A DNA stretch of 64,000 nt, taken from the NCBI GenBank assembly GCA_020205615.1, contig CM035165.1, forward strand, positions 25,646,950 to 25,710,949. The letters are read 5' to 3'. This document shows, one piece after another, positions 1-11,640 of this stretch. Positions within the stretch are counted from its first letter, which is position 1. Every line of letters starts with the position of its first letter. The notes beneath the pieces were generated by a model. The model did no database searches, was not told the origin of the DNA, and worked only from the letters and a program-made list of their open reading frames with translations. The position numbers and the translations under genes are program-made. The DNA is from Panax quinquefolius. Lineage: Eukaryota > Streptophyta > Magnoliopsida > Apiales > Araliaceae.

Positions 1-591
1 AGGATTGAATAAATATTACCACAAATCATTTTATTTTTAATCAACACATATTTAATCTTTCAACAATTATTAATCATTTATAACTTGTCGTCTCGATTAA
101 TAATATAACATATTATATGAGATGATCTTTGTGACAATAATTGAATCAATAATATAAGAGATATGATCAAGACAATTCTTGTAGCAATAATTGAGTATAG
201 CTTAAGCGACTTCTCACATAAGCATCAATAATCAATACTGGTGTGCTACTATGAAACCACGTATTCATTGTACTTTTACTACTAGGGTAGTTCAACAGTT
301 TTAAGCAGTAACACCTCTGCTGAGTTATTTTTATAGAAAGATAATTTTGTCATTTTCTCTAACGACAATAATACTTCAGTTATGGGGTCCACCATTGATT
401 GAGCCGTCAAATGAATATTCCCGACAAAAAGAATATTCCCCACCAAAACAAATATTTTATAACAACTTGCTTACTTTTGCAAAATTTATAAATATTACCC
501 ACAACTATAACATTATATCAAATTTATTCCATAATATTCAAAAATAATATTTATAGAAAATTCATCTTTATTTATAAAAGTGGGTCTTACT
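1..591 (-). repeat. GypA 3' LTR, partial (right 591 bp)
   Basis: Near-identical to 6531-7120. It ends GGGTCTTACT where the other copy ends GGGGTCTTACA, so the terminal CA is mutated. The remaining roughly 2 kb lies left of the window. Confidence 0.9.
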
Positions 592-606
592 GACCTCCCC
601 TTCTTA
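591..606 (-). other. GypA polypurine tract
   Basis: On the minus strand the bases next to the 3' LTR read AAGAAGGGGAGGTCA, a purine run that would prime plus-strand DNA synthesis. Just inside lies a degenerate TTCGAGAGGCTAAATTTCAT stretch, like the end of pol in Tekay/Del-type elements. Confidence 0.8.
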
Positions 607-689
607 TGAAATTTAGCCTCTCGAAATTAGGGTGCGTACTTGATATGATAAAGAGGTGAGGATACCTTGAATACCTTTATCGTTAAAAA

Positions 690-1290
690 TATTAAATTCA
701 TCTTCGCAATCCGCCAAATATATTCATTAACAATTCATCTTTTACTACAGGCCAAAGATATACAAGCTGTCAAAAACCAATAATCTTTGAGGCAGACTTA
801 ATAATATCACGACCACGAATTATCCATGCACCTCTTGGCCAAGGATATTCGTGTTTTCAATACTGGTCATGATTATACCGAATAATCCTTCGTCATAATC
901 ATACCAAGTCTATCAATGCACTACTGACGAAGATGACTTTTACCACATCCATTAATTAATATTTCATTATTGAGACTCATTTCAATAATTAATCCATATC
1001 ATCGAATCATCCACCGCACTAAAGGCCAAGGATATTCATTAGTATCACGACCACGAATTATCCATGTACACTTCTGCTACCAAAGATAATCGTGTTTTCA
1101 ATTACGGCCATGATTATACCGAACAATCCACAGGTCATAATCATACCAAGTCCATCTATGCACTTCAAAATATAGATGACTTTCAACATAATATAAGCAT
1201 GAGGATAATGATATAAAGAATCAATCAAATGAGATAAAGGATAAATATTAAACATTTATAATATAATTTATCCGAGATTCAAGAATATCC
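690..1290 (-). repeat. LTR-derived segment inside GypA, with an internal duplication of about 240 bp
   Basis: The sequence matches the mid-part of the family LTR (compare 55190-55510 and 13030-13250), with its recurring phrases for 'ccaaggatattc' and 'gtcatgattataccgaa'. It is present twice in tandem, at about 800-960 and 1040-1190. It lies where integrase should be. The short ORFs seen here are not genes. Confidence 0.65.
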
Positions 1291-2410
1291 CCATGTTATC
1301 AATCACTTAATAATCTCATAATCTAATATCATTAATATTATAACAATATTTTAATCACTTCTTAAATTTATAAACAATTTATCTCAATTGTTTACGCTTT
1401 ACCATATAATGCATTTAATCATTCAAAATGCCATACTCATAAGATATCATCACCAATTATCAAATCCTCTCATCAAAAAAATATGCATATACTCTATATA
1501 GGATTCTCTAGCCATAAAATCCTATTTTCAACTTTGTTACTTCACATAACATATTTAACTCATATGTTAAGTAACTTAAAATATTTTCATGAAAAATACC
1601 AAATCAGTCCAAAAATATTTCTTTTCTGGGATTTAGCATAATATAGTCCCATAATGAAAATATATTTTCTCGGATTTTTAAAATTCATTTACTATTTTTC
1701 AAAAATCAATTTCTAATTAATTCCTTAGGAAATTAGCTACCACAAGTTTAACTCCAAAATTCCCAAATCTTGGCAGGACCTTACACATGTTAATGTGAGC
1801 TTCAGTTTAAATTTCATGGTCATCGGAGTTGTAGAACTCCGGTTTATAGCATTTTTCGTAGGAAAATCCTAAATATTGAAATGGTCATAACTTGCTCATT
1901 TTAAGTCGGAATGAGATCATTTTTGGACACGATGTTCTTTATACCATATACTTTTATGTCCCAAAAGGCCTGAATTTTTCTCACTAATTAAGTGGCCGAA
2001 ACAGCCCTTACAAAAAACGTGGCAGTGACTTTTTGGACATTTTGAAGTTTTGACTCCTTTGCTAAAATCAGTCCACACGAAAATCTACAACACCTTTTCA
2101 TTGATTCCACTTGGATTAGTTAGGTAACTCATAGATCTAACTCTAGGACTTAACCACACTCAAAAATTCAAAATATAATAGGAGATTTGGTCAATTGAAT
2201 TTCATGTTACGCGTTTTCACCAAAATCGGTTTTTAACTCCTTGTGATTTTTAAGAAACTTTCATGTTTTCACATACTAACCAACATAACTCATCATAACA
2301 CTTACTAATACCACGTATACCCATGATTTTCATTAGTCCAATGCTTTTATTATGACTTTCATCATAAACCACGTAAAGCTATTCATTTTAGTTGAAGAAA
2401 TATTTGAGGT
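1290..2410. other. Non-coding LTR-like sequence replacing GypA pol
   Basis: About 1.1 kb without coding capacity. It contains phrases typical of plant gypsy LTR transcripts (for example 'ggtcataacttgctcattttaagt' split by small changes). It joins the gypsy protease-RT linker at about 2410. A partial LTR of another element is the likeliest reading; I did not find its TG/CA ends or a TSD. Confidence 0.4.
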
Positions 2411-3470
2411 TTAAGAAATGGGTTTTATCTTTGGGGTAAATCTGAAATTCGATTTCACGCTCTAAGTAGGCTAAGAAGTCTTCAAGAATACGCTTAGGAA
2501 ATTTATTAATAATAGAAATATCATTCAAAACTGTGACTCTCATCCAAGACTTGGATAGTACGTCACATTAATACCAACTGTGACTTCTATCCCTTAACCT
2601 AGATAGCACCTCACAATGATACCTATAAACTTGCCATCTTCATTCACGATGTCGCCTACAGAAAGTTTGGCTTCGGTGCATTCCACACAAGGAAGTCAAC
2701 AACGAAAGGTTCGGGGCTCTTTACTTATGGCTTGATATGACAATAATTGACTTTAGTAGTTTGGTTACTTGAATTCGCACAACAAGTTGGTTATGAATAT
2801 AAAAACTAACAACCTTACGAAAAACATGATGAGTAGTTAACCAATTGATTCCTAAAATCACATCAAAGGCAAATATTTTCAAAAAGATAAGATCGATAGG
2901 TAACGTGAAAATGTTTATTTGAATCAAACAAGATTTAAAAATAGTAAGCGTAACGAAGGCTCATACTAACGAAGTTTCAACCAATAAGTCAAAGTTTAAC
3001 TTCTTGAGTCAAATTTAAGCGTTGAACACAACTAGGTGAAATAAAAGAGTGGGTAGAACAGGTATCTAACACGGTATAGACTTCGCAAGAGCTTATGATT
3101 AACTTACCGTGATAATTTTATTGAGTTCCTCATCGAGAAAAAAAACGCTCTCTCTTAAACTACTAGGCTTTGGTTTATGCAGGGATGACCTTTGGTGCCT
3201 CCATCCTAGTTGAATTTGTCTTGATGTAAAGGACAAAATCGAGCTAAGTGACCTTCTCTTCCACAATTATAACATACTTTGGACGGCATGGCGTAGATTT
3301 GGATGATGTGTCCCTCTCTCCGCATTTGAAGCATATGATAGGTGGTCTTTCTCCTTCCTTAACAACGGGTCTTTGGTCTTTGACGTCTTTCCATCATTGT
3401 TGAATCTCCTTTTCTTGAAATGTCCATTCTTATTGCTTTGACCTTGATTACCACCAAAAGTGGTTACCAT
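2410..3470 (-). pseudogene. GypA nucleocapsid and aspartic protease remnant
   Basis: Minus-strand coding remnant. At 2721-2927 the peptide DVILGINWLTTHH is the conserved C-terminal part of the plant gypsy retropepsin; the same block occurs intact in GypF. At 3100-3470 there are degenerate nucleocapsid codons with a Lys/Arg-rich stretch and a frame-shifted CCHC knuckle (CYNCGREGH-like codons near 3260). Frames change several times and the Asp-Thr-Gly active site is not readable in one frame. At about 2410-2530 the protease-RT linker begins, then stops at foreign sequence. Protease would have processed the Gag-Pol polyprotein; this copy cannot. Confidence 0.75.
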
Positions 3471-3605
3471 ATCGGCCTATTGATTCCTCCACGCTTGTTG
3501 TCACCGCTTCGATGACTACTCTCATTTGGTATTATAATTTTGCCGAAATACGCTCTCTTTTAGTTCGCGTTGACTCGTTATCGCGCTCCACTAATCGAGC
3601 CCTAT

Positions 3606-4308
3606 TTACAACATCTGAATACAAACACGGTTTATGAGAAATAAGATGTTGGCGTATCTCGACTTCAAACCTCTTAAAAACATTCGCGCCATTCTCTCTT
3701 CATTATCCACGAGTGGGACGCAAATCGTGATAACTCCACAAATTTTGCCTCGTATTGCGACACTGGTCATATTGTTTTGTTCCAACTTGATAAACTCCAC
3801 CTCCTTCATGTGGCGAATACTTTCGGGAAAGTATTTGTCGTTGAGCGACTCTGGAACTTCTCCCAAGATATCTTGAGACAATGAGTTGAGTACGTTTTCC
3901 GAGCTCCCACCGATGTCCCTCTCAGCGCTGCAACATAAAGGCGGCAAAGGGAACCTTTGCTCTCGGAGCATCCCAAGACATCAAATATCTTGGTAATCTG
4001 CTTTATCCATGCTTCCGCCGAAGTGGTTTTGGCTCTCCTTAAACTCCGGTGGTCCCGGCTCCTTGAATTGTTTAGCGGTGGCCCTTGAGAGTTTCCGTGT
4101 TTCCACCTACGTTTTGGGGAGGAGTCGCTTTCGCTTTGATGTTGCATGAATTCTAAAAACCTCTTAAGCGTCTGTCGTTAAATCGATTGATCGGTGTTGT
4201 TGTTTACGGGAGGATTATCGCCATCTGTTGCACATTGTCACGATTAATGATCATGGAGAATCAGCGGTCTCCGTGCTCCATTGCTATTCTCAACATTCTG
4301 GATGCCAT
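3606..4308 (-). pseudogene. GypA gag (capsid) remnant
   Basis: The ATG at 4308 (minus) begins MASRMLRIAMEHGDR, homologous to the GypF start at 58610. The capsid core is recognisable in two overlapping frames: EAWIKQITKIFDVLGC at about 4000, then NDKYFPESIRHMKEVEFIK and DNEERMARMFLRGLKSRYA around 3660-3830. These are signatures of the plant gypsy Retrotrans_gag family, which forms the virus-like particle. At least two frameshifts and a stop split it. It precedes nucleocapsid in the normal order, with a spacer at 3470-3606 lacking a readable frame. Confidence 0.8.
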
Positions 4309-4477
4309 TTTCAAACACACGCCACAAAATAAGGGTTAATTGACATGCAATATATTATCACTATACTCTAACAGACCAATCAAATACCAAATAAACTTAA
4401 GTAGGTCATACTAGCGAAGGAATTCCCTATCTCTCCCTCCTAGTTCTAGTCTCACATCTTAGCAGGATCATATCCTA

Positions 4478-4491
4478 AGCTACGATACCAA
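4478..4491 (-). other. GypA primer-binding site (tRNA-Met)
   Basis: The minus strand reads TTGGTATCGTAGCTT, a slightly decayed match to the initiator tRNA-Met 3' end (consensus TTGGTATCAGAGC). It lies 3 bp from the 5' LTR. Confidence 0.85.
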
Positions 4492-6145
4492 TGTTGTGGC
4501 GCCCCAAAATTAGGTATACATCACCCATCTTGGGTCGCCACTTACATGGTACAAAATTTAAATACAACTTACTAATATAAGCGTAAGTGTACAATACGAC
4601 ATAAAGCGTGAGTTTGAATACAAATATTGTCTACTAGATATTATACAAACTCAAAAGGAGTTCTCATTACAATTATTATCACACTATTTCACGAGAATAG
4701 TGAGGACTACTAATGCTATCCTCGGACCATTACTCCATTCCCAGGCTCGTCCCGACTATATTCTCATTTCACGAAGAGAAACGGTGAAAGAAAGGGTGAG
4801 CTCAACTAGCCCGAAGAAATATTATAACTAAGATAATGCGAATAAATTATCAATAGTCTTCAACAATGTTAAAGCGAAAAATACAATAGACAAACCGTTT
4901 AAGCTGCGGTGAGTATGCAATCCATTAAAAGAGTCAGTAGAAAATAAAGTCTACTATCTTTTAGGTTTTAAAAGGTTTTCATAAATTTTTATCACTAAGA
5001 CTCGGTTTAATGAATAAACCACAATATCTAATCATCCTTGTACCACGGTCAAGGATTTTCATCAAATTATCAATGGTCATGACTATCTACCGAATCACCC
5101 TGGTCATAATCATATCAAAACTATCCATCATTTGCATTATGAGGCCCCTTTGAGGACTTTTATCACATCATTTTTATAACAAGCCATGATTATCTAGAAT
5201 GATCCACGGTCATAATCATACTAAATTCATCTATGCACGTAAGCCAAAGATAACATAATATAACATGAGGATGATGACAATGACATAATAATTCAATAAA
5301 ACAAGTTCACGAATTAATTTATCTAGGAATTATTAACGTCCACATTGTCAACAAGATACTGTTTGGTAGAGTAAAATTCAAGAATGATCAGAAGAATATT
5401 TCCATGAAAAGATACTGGATGAAACGCAATTATCAAGGATATTCTACTAATTTCATGGAGTATAGAAGTCAAAGTTTTAACCAACTGGGTATAATAAAGA
5501 ATGGAATAACAAAAGAAATCACCGTGCATGCGGTGCCTTGCGCATGAGCAAGTTATTCAAAGCAGAATAATAATAACGGAACCGGTCGTGAAATTCACAC
5601 CAAGCAGGATGATCCAATGAGAATAATAAATCTTTGAATAATAAACAATGGAACCGAGTCGGTGTAAAACACACAGACAAGATATTCCAAATGGAATAAT
5701 AAATGCGAGAATAATAAACAATGGAACGGTCGGGTGTAAAACACATGACGAGGATATTCCACGAGAATAATAAATAATGGAATAATGGAAGAAGATCACC
5801 AAGTATAGGGATTAAGCGTATACTGAGTTATTCAGCGAATAAATAAGAATGGAATAATATAAGATTTCACCAAGTATAGGGTATCGGCATTATCACGAGG
5901 TTATGTATAGGGTATGCCACTTTTTACGAGTTATTCCAACGAATAATAATGAATGGAATAACGAAGTTCTCTTCATGAATAAGAAAGAATAACACCCCTT
6001 TACGAATACACAACAAATAATATCCCTTACCTTAGAAGAACTGAATATTGGAAAAGTGAAGTAGCGAATACTTTTCTTCTTTCTCTCTATAGCTTCTCTC
6101 TCTAGAGTTTCGGTGAATTAAAAGAAATAATGAAGGAATGAGCTT

Positions 6146-6160
6146 TTTATTTATAGAAAA
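6146..6160 (-). promoter_or_regulatory. TATA box of GypA LTR
   Basis: The minus strand reads TTTTCTATAAATAAAAAGC. The same CTATAAATA block is conserved at the equivalent place in the LTRs at 13917, 16149, 42061 and 60507, so it is probably the Pol II core promoter of the family. Confidence 0.65.
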
Positions 6161-6311
6161 AGCGGGGTGGCTCTTGGTCTTAACGAAGGGTCAAAATGAC
6201 TCTTGGTAATATTGAAGAGACAACTACTATTTGTGAAGGGGTAATTAACCCTTGGAACAATCAGAAGGCGGTTAAATCTTGGTAATATTGAAGGGACAAC
6301 TACTATTTCAT

Positions 6312-6444
6312 GAAGGGTAATTATTATTGACGAAGGTAATTACTATTGATGAAGGTAATTACTATTCACAAAGGTAATTACTATTGACGAAGGTAAATAC
6401 TATTGTGAAGGTAATTACTATTCACAAAGGTAAATACTATTGAT
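6312..6444. repeat. 19-bp minisatellite in the GypA LTR
   Basis: Seven tandem units of 18-20 bp, consensus GAAGGTAATTACTATTGAC with TGAC/TCAC/TGAT ends. It lies upstream of the TATA box in element sense. GypF has unrelated AT-rich repeats in the same place. Confidence 0.9.
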
Positions 6445-7120
6445 GAAGAGACTCTTAGATGATGACATATGGCCCCCATAAAATAATCAAACTTACCACA
6501 AACGTCTCATATGAGACTCTTTATATACATCAAGGATTGAATAAATATTACCACAAATCATTTTATTTTTAATCAACACATATTTAATCTTTCAACAATT
6601 ATTAATCATTTATAACTTGTTGTCTCAATTAATAATATAACATATTATCTGAGATAATCTTGTGACAATAATTGAATCAATAATATAAGAGATATGATGC
6701 GGCCAATTCTTGTAGCAATAATTGATTATAGCTAGCGACTTCTCACGTAAGCATCAATAATCAATACAGGTGTGCTACTATGAAACCACGTGTATTCTTC
6801 GTACTTTTACTACGGGTAGTTCACAGTTTTAACGGTAACACCTCTGCCGTTATTTTTACGAAAAGATAATTTTGTCGTTTTTTAACTACGACAATACTTA
6901 GATTAATGGGGTCCACCACTAATTGAGCGATCGCATTTGAATATTCCCCGACAAAAAGAATATTCCCCAGACCAAACAAATATTTTATAACAACTTGCTT
7001 ACTTTGCAAAATTTATAAATATTACCCACAACTATAACATTATATCAAATTTATTCCATAATATTCAAAAATAATATTTATAAAAAATTCATCTTTATTT
7101 ATAAAAGCTGGGGTCTTACA

Positions 7121-8045
7121 CGTAGTGCATTGATGGACAGTTTTTGGTATGATTATGGCTATGGATTCTCTTGACCCAAGGTGCAAAGATGAATTGTTTT
7201 ATAGCATGATCGGGGATAGTTGATAAAACACACGATTATCTTTTGCCCGTAGTGCATGGATAATTAGTGGTTGTGATATCTTAATGAAAAAAGTCCTCAT
7301 TGGCGTAGTAGTGCATTGAGGGACGTTTTTTAGTATGATTATGACTATGGATTCTCTTGACCCAAGGGTGCAAAAGATGAATTGTTTTATGGCATGATCG
7401 GGATAGTTGATGAAAACACGATTATCTTTGGCGTGTAGTGCATGGATAATTCGTGGTCGTGATCTTAAAGAATATCCTTAGCTTTGTAGTGCGGGGATGA
7501 TTTGATGATGTGGATTATTTATTGAGCCGGAGTCTCGTGATTAAAGTGATGAAAAACCTTTTAAATCATAGAAGATAGTAGATTTTATTCTCTATTTGAC
7601 TCTTCTAATGGATTGCTTGTTCATTATGATTAAACTTGATGTTTGTTATATTGTATCAGTTTAACACTGTTGAAGGCTAACGATAATTTATTCTGCATTA
7701 TCTTAGTCATAATATTTCTTACTGGGCTAGTTGAGCTCACGCTTTCTTTCATTGTTCTCTTTAGGAAATGAGAACGTAGTTGGGACTAGTCGGGGAACAG
7801 AGTGATGGTCCTAGATGGTGCATTAGTAGTCCTCACTATTCTGTGAAATAGTGTAATAATAAATGCAATGAGGGCGCCATTGGGTGTGGATATTGTCTAG
7901 AAGACAATATTCTTGTATAAACTCCCAGCTTATGTTTTGTCGTATTATACACGATAATTGTATTATTAAGTTGTATTTGTATTTATGTACCATCTATCTG
8001 GCGACTCAAGATGGGTGATGTATACCTAATTTTGGGGGCGTCATA
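7121..8045 (+). repeat. 3' part of a plus-strand gypsy LTR, host of GypA
   Basis: Ends CCTAATTTTGGGGGCGTCATA, the LTR end of this family (CACA mutated to CATA). It is inverted relative to GypA and no PBS follows, so it behaves as a solo or fragment LTR. Two tandem units of about 185 bp (7123-7306 and 7308-7475) carry the 'gtagtgcattgaNggac' phrase. Its 5' part should lie left of GypA, outside the window. Confidence 0.8.
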
Positions 8046-8890
8046 ATATATATATATAGGACAATGATCCATAACATCTATTTGCTATGGATCTAATAAT
8101 GACATATAACATCTACACCTTTCATTCCATAAATGAAGGGCTGCGATTGAAAAGGGCATCACGATGTTTGCTAGTAATTCTAGCGGACGTGATTATAATA
8201 ATTTTTGGACTAATTCACCCACAATGAGCCTAAGCAGTATGAGGTCAATCGATTGAAAACTTATTCATGTCCGCTAGAATTACTAGCGGACGAGTTGCTG
8301 TTATTAAAGCCAACAAGTTCTGTAAACTGAAGTAACTTATAAATCCAAGACTATAAATCCAAGTCACACAAGTCACCTGTAAATACAATTCAAACAAGGA
8401 ATTGTAGCGGACGATTTGTTGTTATTAAAACCAAATTCATTAAATTGAAGTAACTTTATAAATCTAAGTAACCTTATAAACTGAAGTAATTGTAAACAAG
8501 GAATTGTAAACTGAAGTAACCTTATATCTAAGTCACAGAAGAACACCAGTAAATCCAAGTCACAGAAGGACACAAATAAATGACTAATGATTATACGTCA
8601 CACATGAAAATCACATTAAAAGCAAAATAATGACACTCATGTGCTTCAGTACTTCAACATACTTTATATTAAAATGAAACAAATAAGAGAGTTGCTAAAT
8701 AACAATAATAGCAAAAAATCATGAAAATAACAATTACAGATGAACATCCCACATGTTCTAGGTCACAACAACTAAAATCATATAAAGAATTATAGTGAAA
8801 CCTTAGACTATAAAACATGATGTAAACTATAAATAAATTGCAACACACAAACTAAAATTATAGAATATAAAACATAGACAAACTAAAACT
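8046..8890. other. Non-coding substrate with a palindromic repeat cluster
   Basis: AT-rich and without convincing coding frames. At 8171-8191 and 8270-8292 a GTCCGCTAG / CTAGCGGAC motif forms inverted and palindromic copies. A third partial copy at 8403 is followed by the same 'acgaNttgNtgttattaaaNcc' tail as the copy at 8283. From 8330 to 8570 short phrases ('aaactgaagtaaccttataaa', 'aatccaagtcaca') repeat. Such structure fits a DNA-transposon terminus or stem-loop repeat; the type is not identified. Confidence 0.5.
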
Positions 8891-10300
8891 GTTGATCGAT
8901 TTCACAATCAATATATGCATGCAAGTATACACGATCAACAAGTAATAAAGTGTAAGTAGACTATTATTCCTACGAGGAATTATTTAACAAAAATTACCAA
9001 GTACTAACTCTTAACCAAATTAATTTTATTTAAACAAATGATTTAAGATAATGAATTAAATTATTTAAATAAACTACTACTAATTACCACTAGTTTAAAG
9101 TCAGATTATAGAGATTTAAGATCACAACTTCACTTATTGTTTCACTTAAATTAATACACCTCTTATTAATTATGCTCACTATTCTGAATTTTTAATCAAG
9201 AACACATAACTAAATATGACAATCTCTCAATGCATCATACTCAAATCAACTTAAATCCACAGATGATAGAATTAAGAAGAACACCCTAATTAACTAATTC
9301 ACTATATCTCTATGTAAATTATAATTAAAAAGGATTTAAAGCACAAGTTCTCTATCAGATTACATGCAATGCATATGTATATCGCTATCCTAGATATAAA
9401 TCATGAATTCCAACATCATACAGAAAATACAATCACATGTTATTACGATCAGATCTAAATCTATAATCCATCTCTCGATTTTATATAGATTATCATGGTA
9501 ATGGTTAGTTAGGCAATTAAGCAATTCAACATAAACCATAAAAGACAATCCCATGATTATATCACAATAATTAATAAAGAAGAATACTAAAATAAGTTAT
9601 GCTAAAAGCTCCGTTGTAATCTTAAACAAAAGAATTAATTCATAATTATTGAATTAAAACCAAGAATCCACAACTGAATAAACAGTAAAAGATAAAAATA
9701 AGGGTAGAGAAGAGTATAAAATCTAGTTGTCAACAAATCTGATGCTCCCTCTTGCTCATGCCCTTGATCTTTAATGGTTCCAAGTTGCTTCAATCTCCAA
9801 TCCAATCCCAACTAGGGTTTCTCCTAATTTAAAGAAATCTACTCTAATGGAATGGAATCCTTTAATCCTTGTGAATACTCCTCCTTTTATATCCCTCCTC
9901 ATGTGTCTTTTAGTCCTTCTTAAAGTCCTTTAAACCTTCAGCCCAAACAAATCCTTTTTAGACTCAACTTTTGAAGATTTTTCTTTCTTCTCGACAACTT
10001 CACCCCGGCGTAGTTTTTGCCTTATGAAATTTTGCCCCGATGAAGATGTATATTTTTAGTTTACCAAAGGTGTCTCTGCCCCATCAAAGATTTTACACTA
10101 TAAAAGTCCGCCCCGGCGCATTAACAGTACCATAAATTATAAAAATGCCATTAAGCTCCATTTTTCATGTTTTGACCCTCTGAAGCCGTTTTCTACAACA
10201 CAAACACAAAAACAAGTAAAATGACACTAAAAATACTTAAAGTTAACAAAGAATTAACCCTAAAAGATGTCCAAATCATAGGTTTAAAACCCACTCATTA
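8891..10300. other. Candidate 1.4-kb insertion, non-coding
   Basis: From TGTTGATCGATTTCAC to CCCACTCATTAG the sequence differs in character from its flanks and has no ORF of note. It contains a phrase resembling a recurrent plant repeat (aagtatacacgatcaacaag followed by a 'cctacgaggaat' block) and a GC-richer patch at 10000-10120. AAAAC occurs immediately before (8886-8890) and after (10301-10305), a possible TSD but low in complexity. The right end is not CA, so it is not a standard LTR. Confidence 0.3.
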
Positions 10301-10509
10301 GAAAACAACAGCTGCAAACTGAAACAAATGGTGCCACACAAACTGAAAACATAGCAATGAAAAGGTTGTAATATAAAATAAACACATGAAATAATTCAAG
10401 AAAAAGAAACCTGAAACCAATCCATCAAAGAACCAATGGAATCATTTTGAAACTATTCACCCGAATTAATAAAACAATGTATTACGAAAGTTAGTCAAAT
10501 ATACATTCA

Positions 10510-10717
10510 CTAGTCTTTATTTGAATCCGAATCTAAAGTTTGTTCATTACAAAGATATTTTTCAGGAATGTCTCTAGCTTTGCACATCCTAAGCTCATGT
10601 GCTATTATAAATCTTAAGTTATAAGCCTCGTTTAGAGTCCACCTCGGTTCCTTCATGATGTTTATTTGATGTAAAATGAAATTTCGTAATTTACAACATA
10701 AACGCCACAATCGTTTG
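10510..10717 (-). pseudogene. Ulp1/SENP-like C48 cysteine protease remnant, 3' part with catalytic Cys
   Basis: On the minus strand, entering from the insertion site at 10712, the codons read D-C-G-V-Y-V-V-N-Y. The Asp-Cys-Gly at 10704-10712 is the active-site signature of Ulp1-type SUMO proteases; the Cys codon is 10707-10709. That frame soon stops (TAA after ...FYIK). The neighbouring frame then reads W-T-L-N-E-A-Y-N-L-R-F-I-I-A-H-E-L to a stop at 10507-10509, like the last helices of the fold (W....a..LR..ia.eL). So there is at least one frameshift. GypB separates this from its 5' part at 15277-15440. Plant genomes carry such domains both in true deSUMOylases and in Mutator-like transposons (Kaonashi/ULP-MULEs); a transposon origin is likely here but not proven. 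No function is expected. Confidence 0.7.
10713..10717. repeat. GypB left TSD GTTTG
   Basis: GTTTG before TGTGACGCCCCC is matched by GTTTG directly after the right LTR end (15272-15276). Confidence 0.93.
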
Positions 10718-10733
10718 TGTGACGCCCCCAAAA

Positions 10734-11640
10734 TGGTTTGGTTGCTTGAATTCGAATAACAGGTTGCTTAGGAATATGAAAACTAACAACCTTACGAAAG
10801 CAATCAATTTTGGCATGATGAGTAGTTAATCAATCAATCCCCAAAATCACATCAAAAGCAAGTTTCTTTAAAGAAATAAGGTCGACATGTAATGCGATGG
10901 TGCTGACTTGGATCAAACAAGATTTATAAGCGGTGGATGTGATGAAAGTTTTCTCTGAGTTTCCACAGATAGATCAAAGTCTAATTTCTCCGGAGTCAAG
11001 TTTAAACGTTGAGCACAAGCAGGAGAGATAAATTAATGGGTAGCACCGGTATCTAGTAATGTATAAACTTCGCATGAATTTATGATTAGCTTACCCGTGA
11101 TCACCTTGTTTGGGTTCCTCGCATGTTGACCAGTCACGACAAACGCTCTTCCAGGAACCGTTGACTTTGACTTTTCTGGGACAGCCTTTTGAGTCACCAT
11201 CCCCACTGGGCTTGGTTTCGCCACCGTCTGATCTCGAAGCGATATGTCCTTCCTTTCCACAATTATAGCATACCTTGAGCTGTTGTGGACAGTTTAATGA
11301 TGTGTCCCTCTTTTCCACATTTATATCATACGACCCGGTGGTCGTTCTCCTCCCATAAAACCGATTCTTCTTTGGTCTTTGACGTCTTCGCGATGTCATT
11401 GTTGAATCTCCTCTTTTAAAATCTCCCCAGGCGCTTCTTCTATTTTCATGGCCTACGATTACCACCCGAGTGGTTGTCGCTCTTGTCCAAGTATTTTTCT
11501 TTCTCCATTTGGTTATCGTTGTTCGATGGCTATCATCACCATCAGTATGATCCTGATTCATGTCTCTTGGTTGAACGTATCGCTTATCTCGCTCTAATAA
11601 TTGAGCCACATTGACAACATCCGAATATAAAGAAAATTTA
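10734..11640 (-). pseudogene. GypB protease and nucleocapsid remnant
   Basis: Minus-strand remnant of nucleocapsid and aspartic protease. Nucleocapsid: CYNCGKEGHIASRS at about 11250-11285, a CCHC knuckle whose last Cys reads Ser in this frame, after an Arg/Lys-rich stretch. Protease: GRAFVVTGQHARNPNKVITG, then LLDTGATH at about 11033-11050, the Asp-Thr-Gly active site. A frame break follows, and beyond it degenerate DVILG-W-L-T-HHAKID codons run to the deletion point near 10735. The flap and C-terminal parts are present but out of frame. Confidence 0.8.

Larger units (their letters stand above)
1..7120 (-). mobile_element. GypA: Ty3/gypsy LTR retrotransposon, left end outside window
   Basis: A minus-strand Ty3/gypsy element. 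The 591 bases at the left edge repeat 6531-7120, so they are the end of the 3' LTR; the full 5' LTR is 4495-7120. A PBS lies left of the 5' LTR and a polypurine tract beside the 3' LTR. Gag and nucleocapsid/protease remnants lie between, but RT, RNase H and integrase are missing: LTR-like sequence occupies 607-2410 instead. It therefore cannot move on its own. The right flank (7121 on) is a plus-strand LTR of the same family, so GypA inserted into a relative. The last 5 bp before the left LTR, outside this window, should read CGTAG if the right flank is its TSD. The PPT-side sequence resembles the 3' end of Tekay/Del chromoviruses; that lineage is inferred. Confidence 0.85.
4495..7120 (-). repeat. 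GypA 5' LTR (2626 bp)
   Basis: In plus coordinates it opens TGTGGCGCCCCAAAATTAGG and closes GGGGTCTTACA, so the element-sense LTR runs TGTAAGACCCC to the GGGGCGCCACA end. It holds a TATA box near 6150 and a 19-bp minisatellite at 6312-6444 in the upstream half. ORFs inside it are chance frames. Confidence 0.9.
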
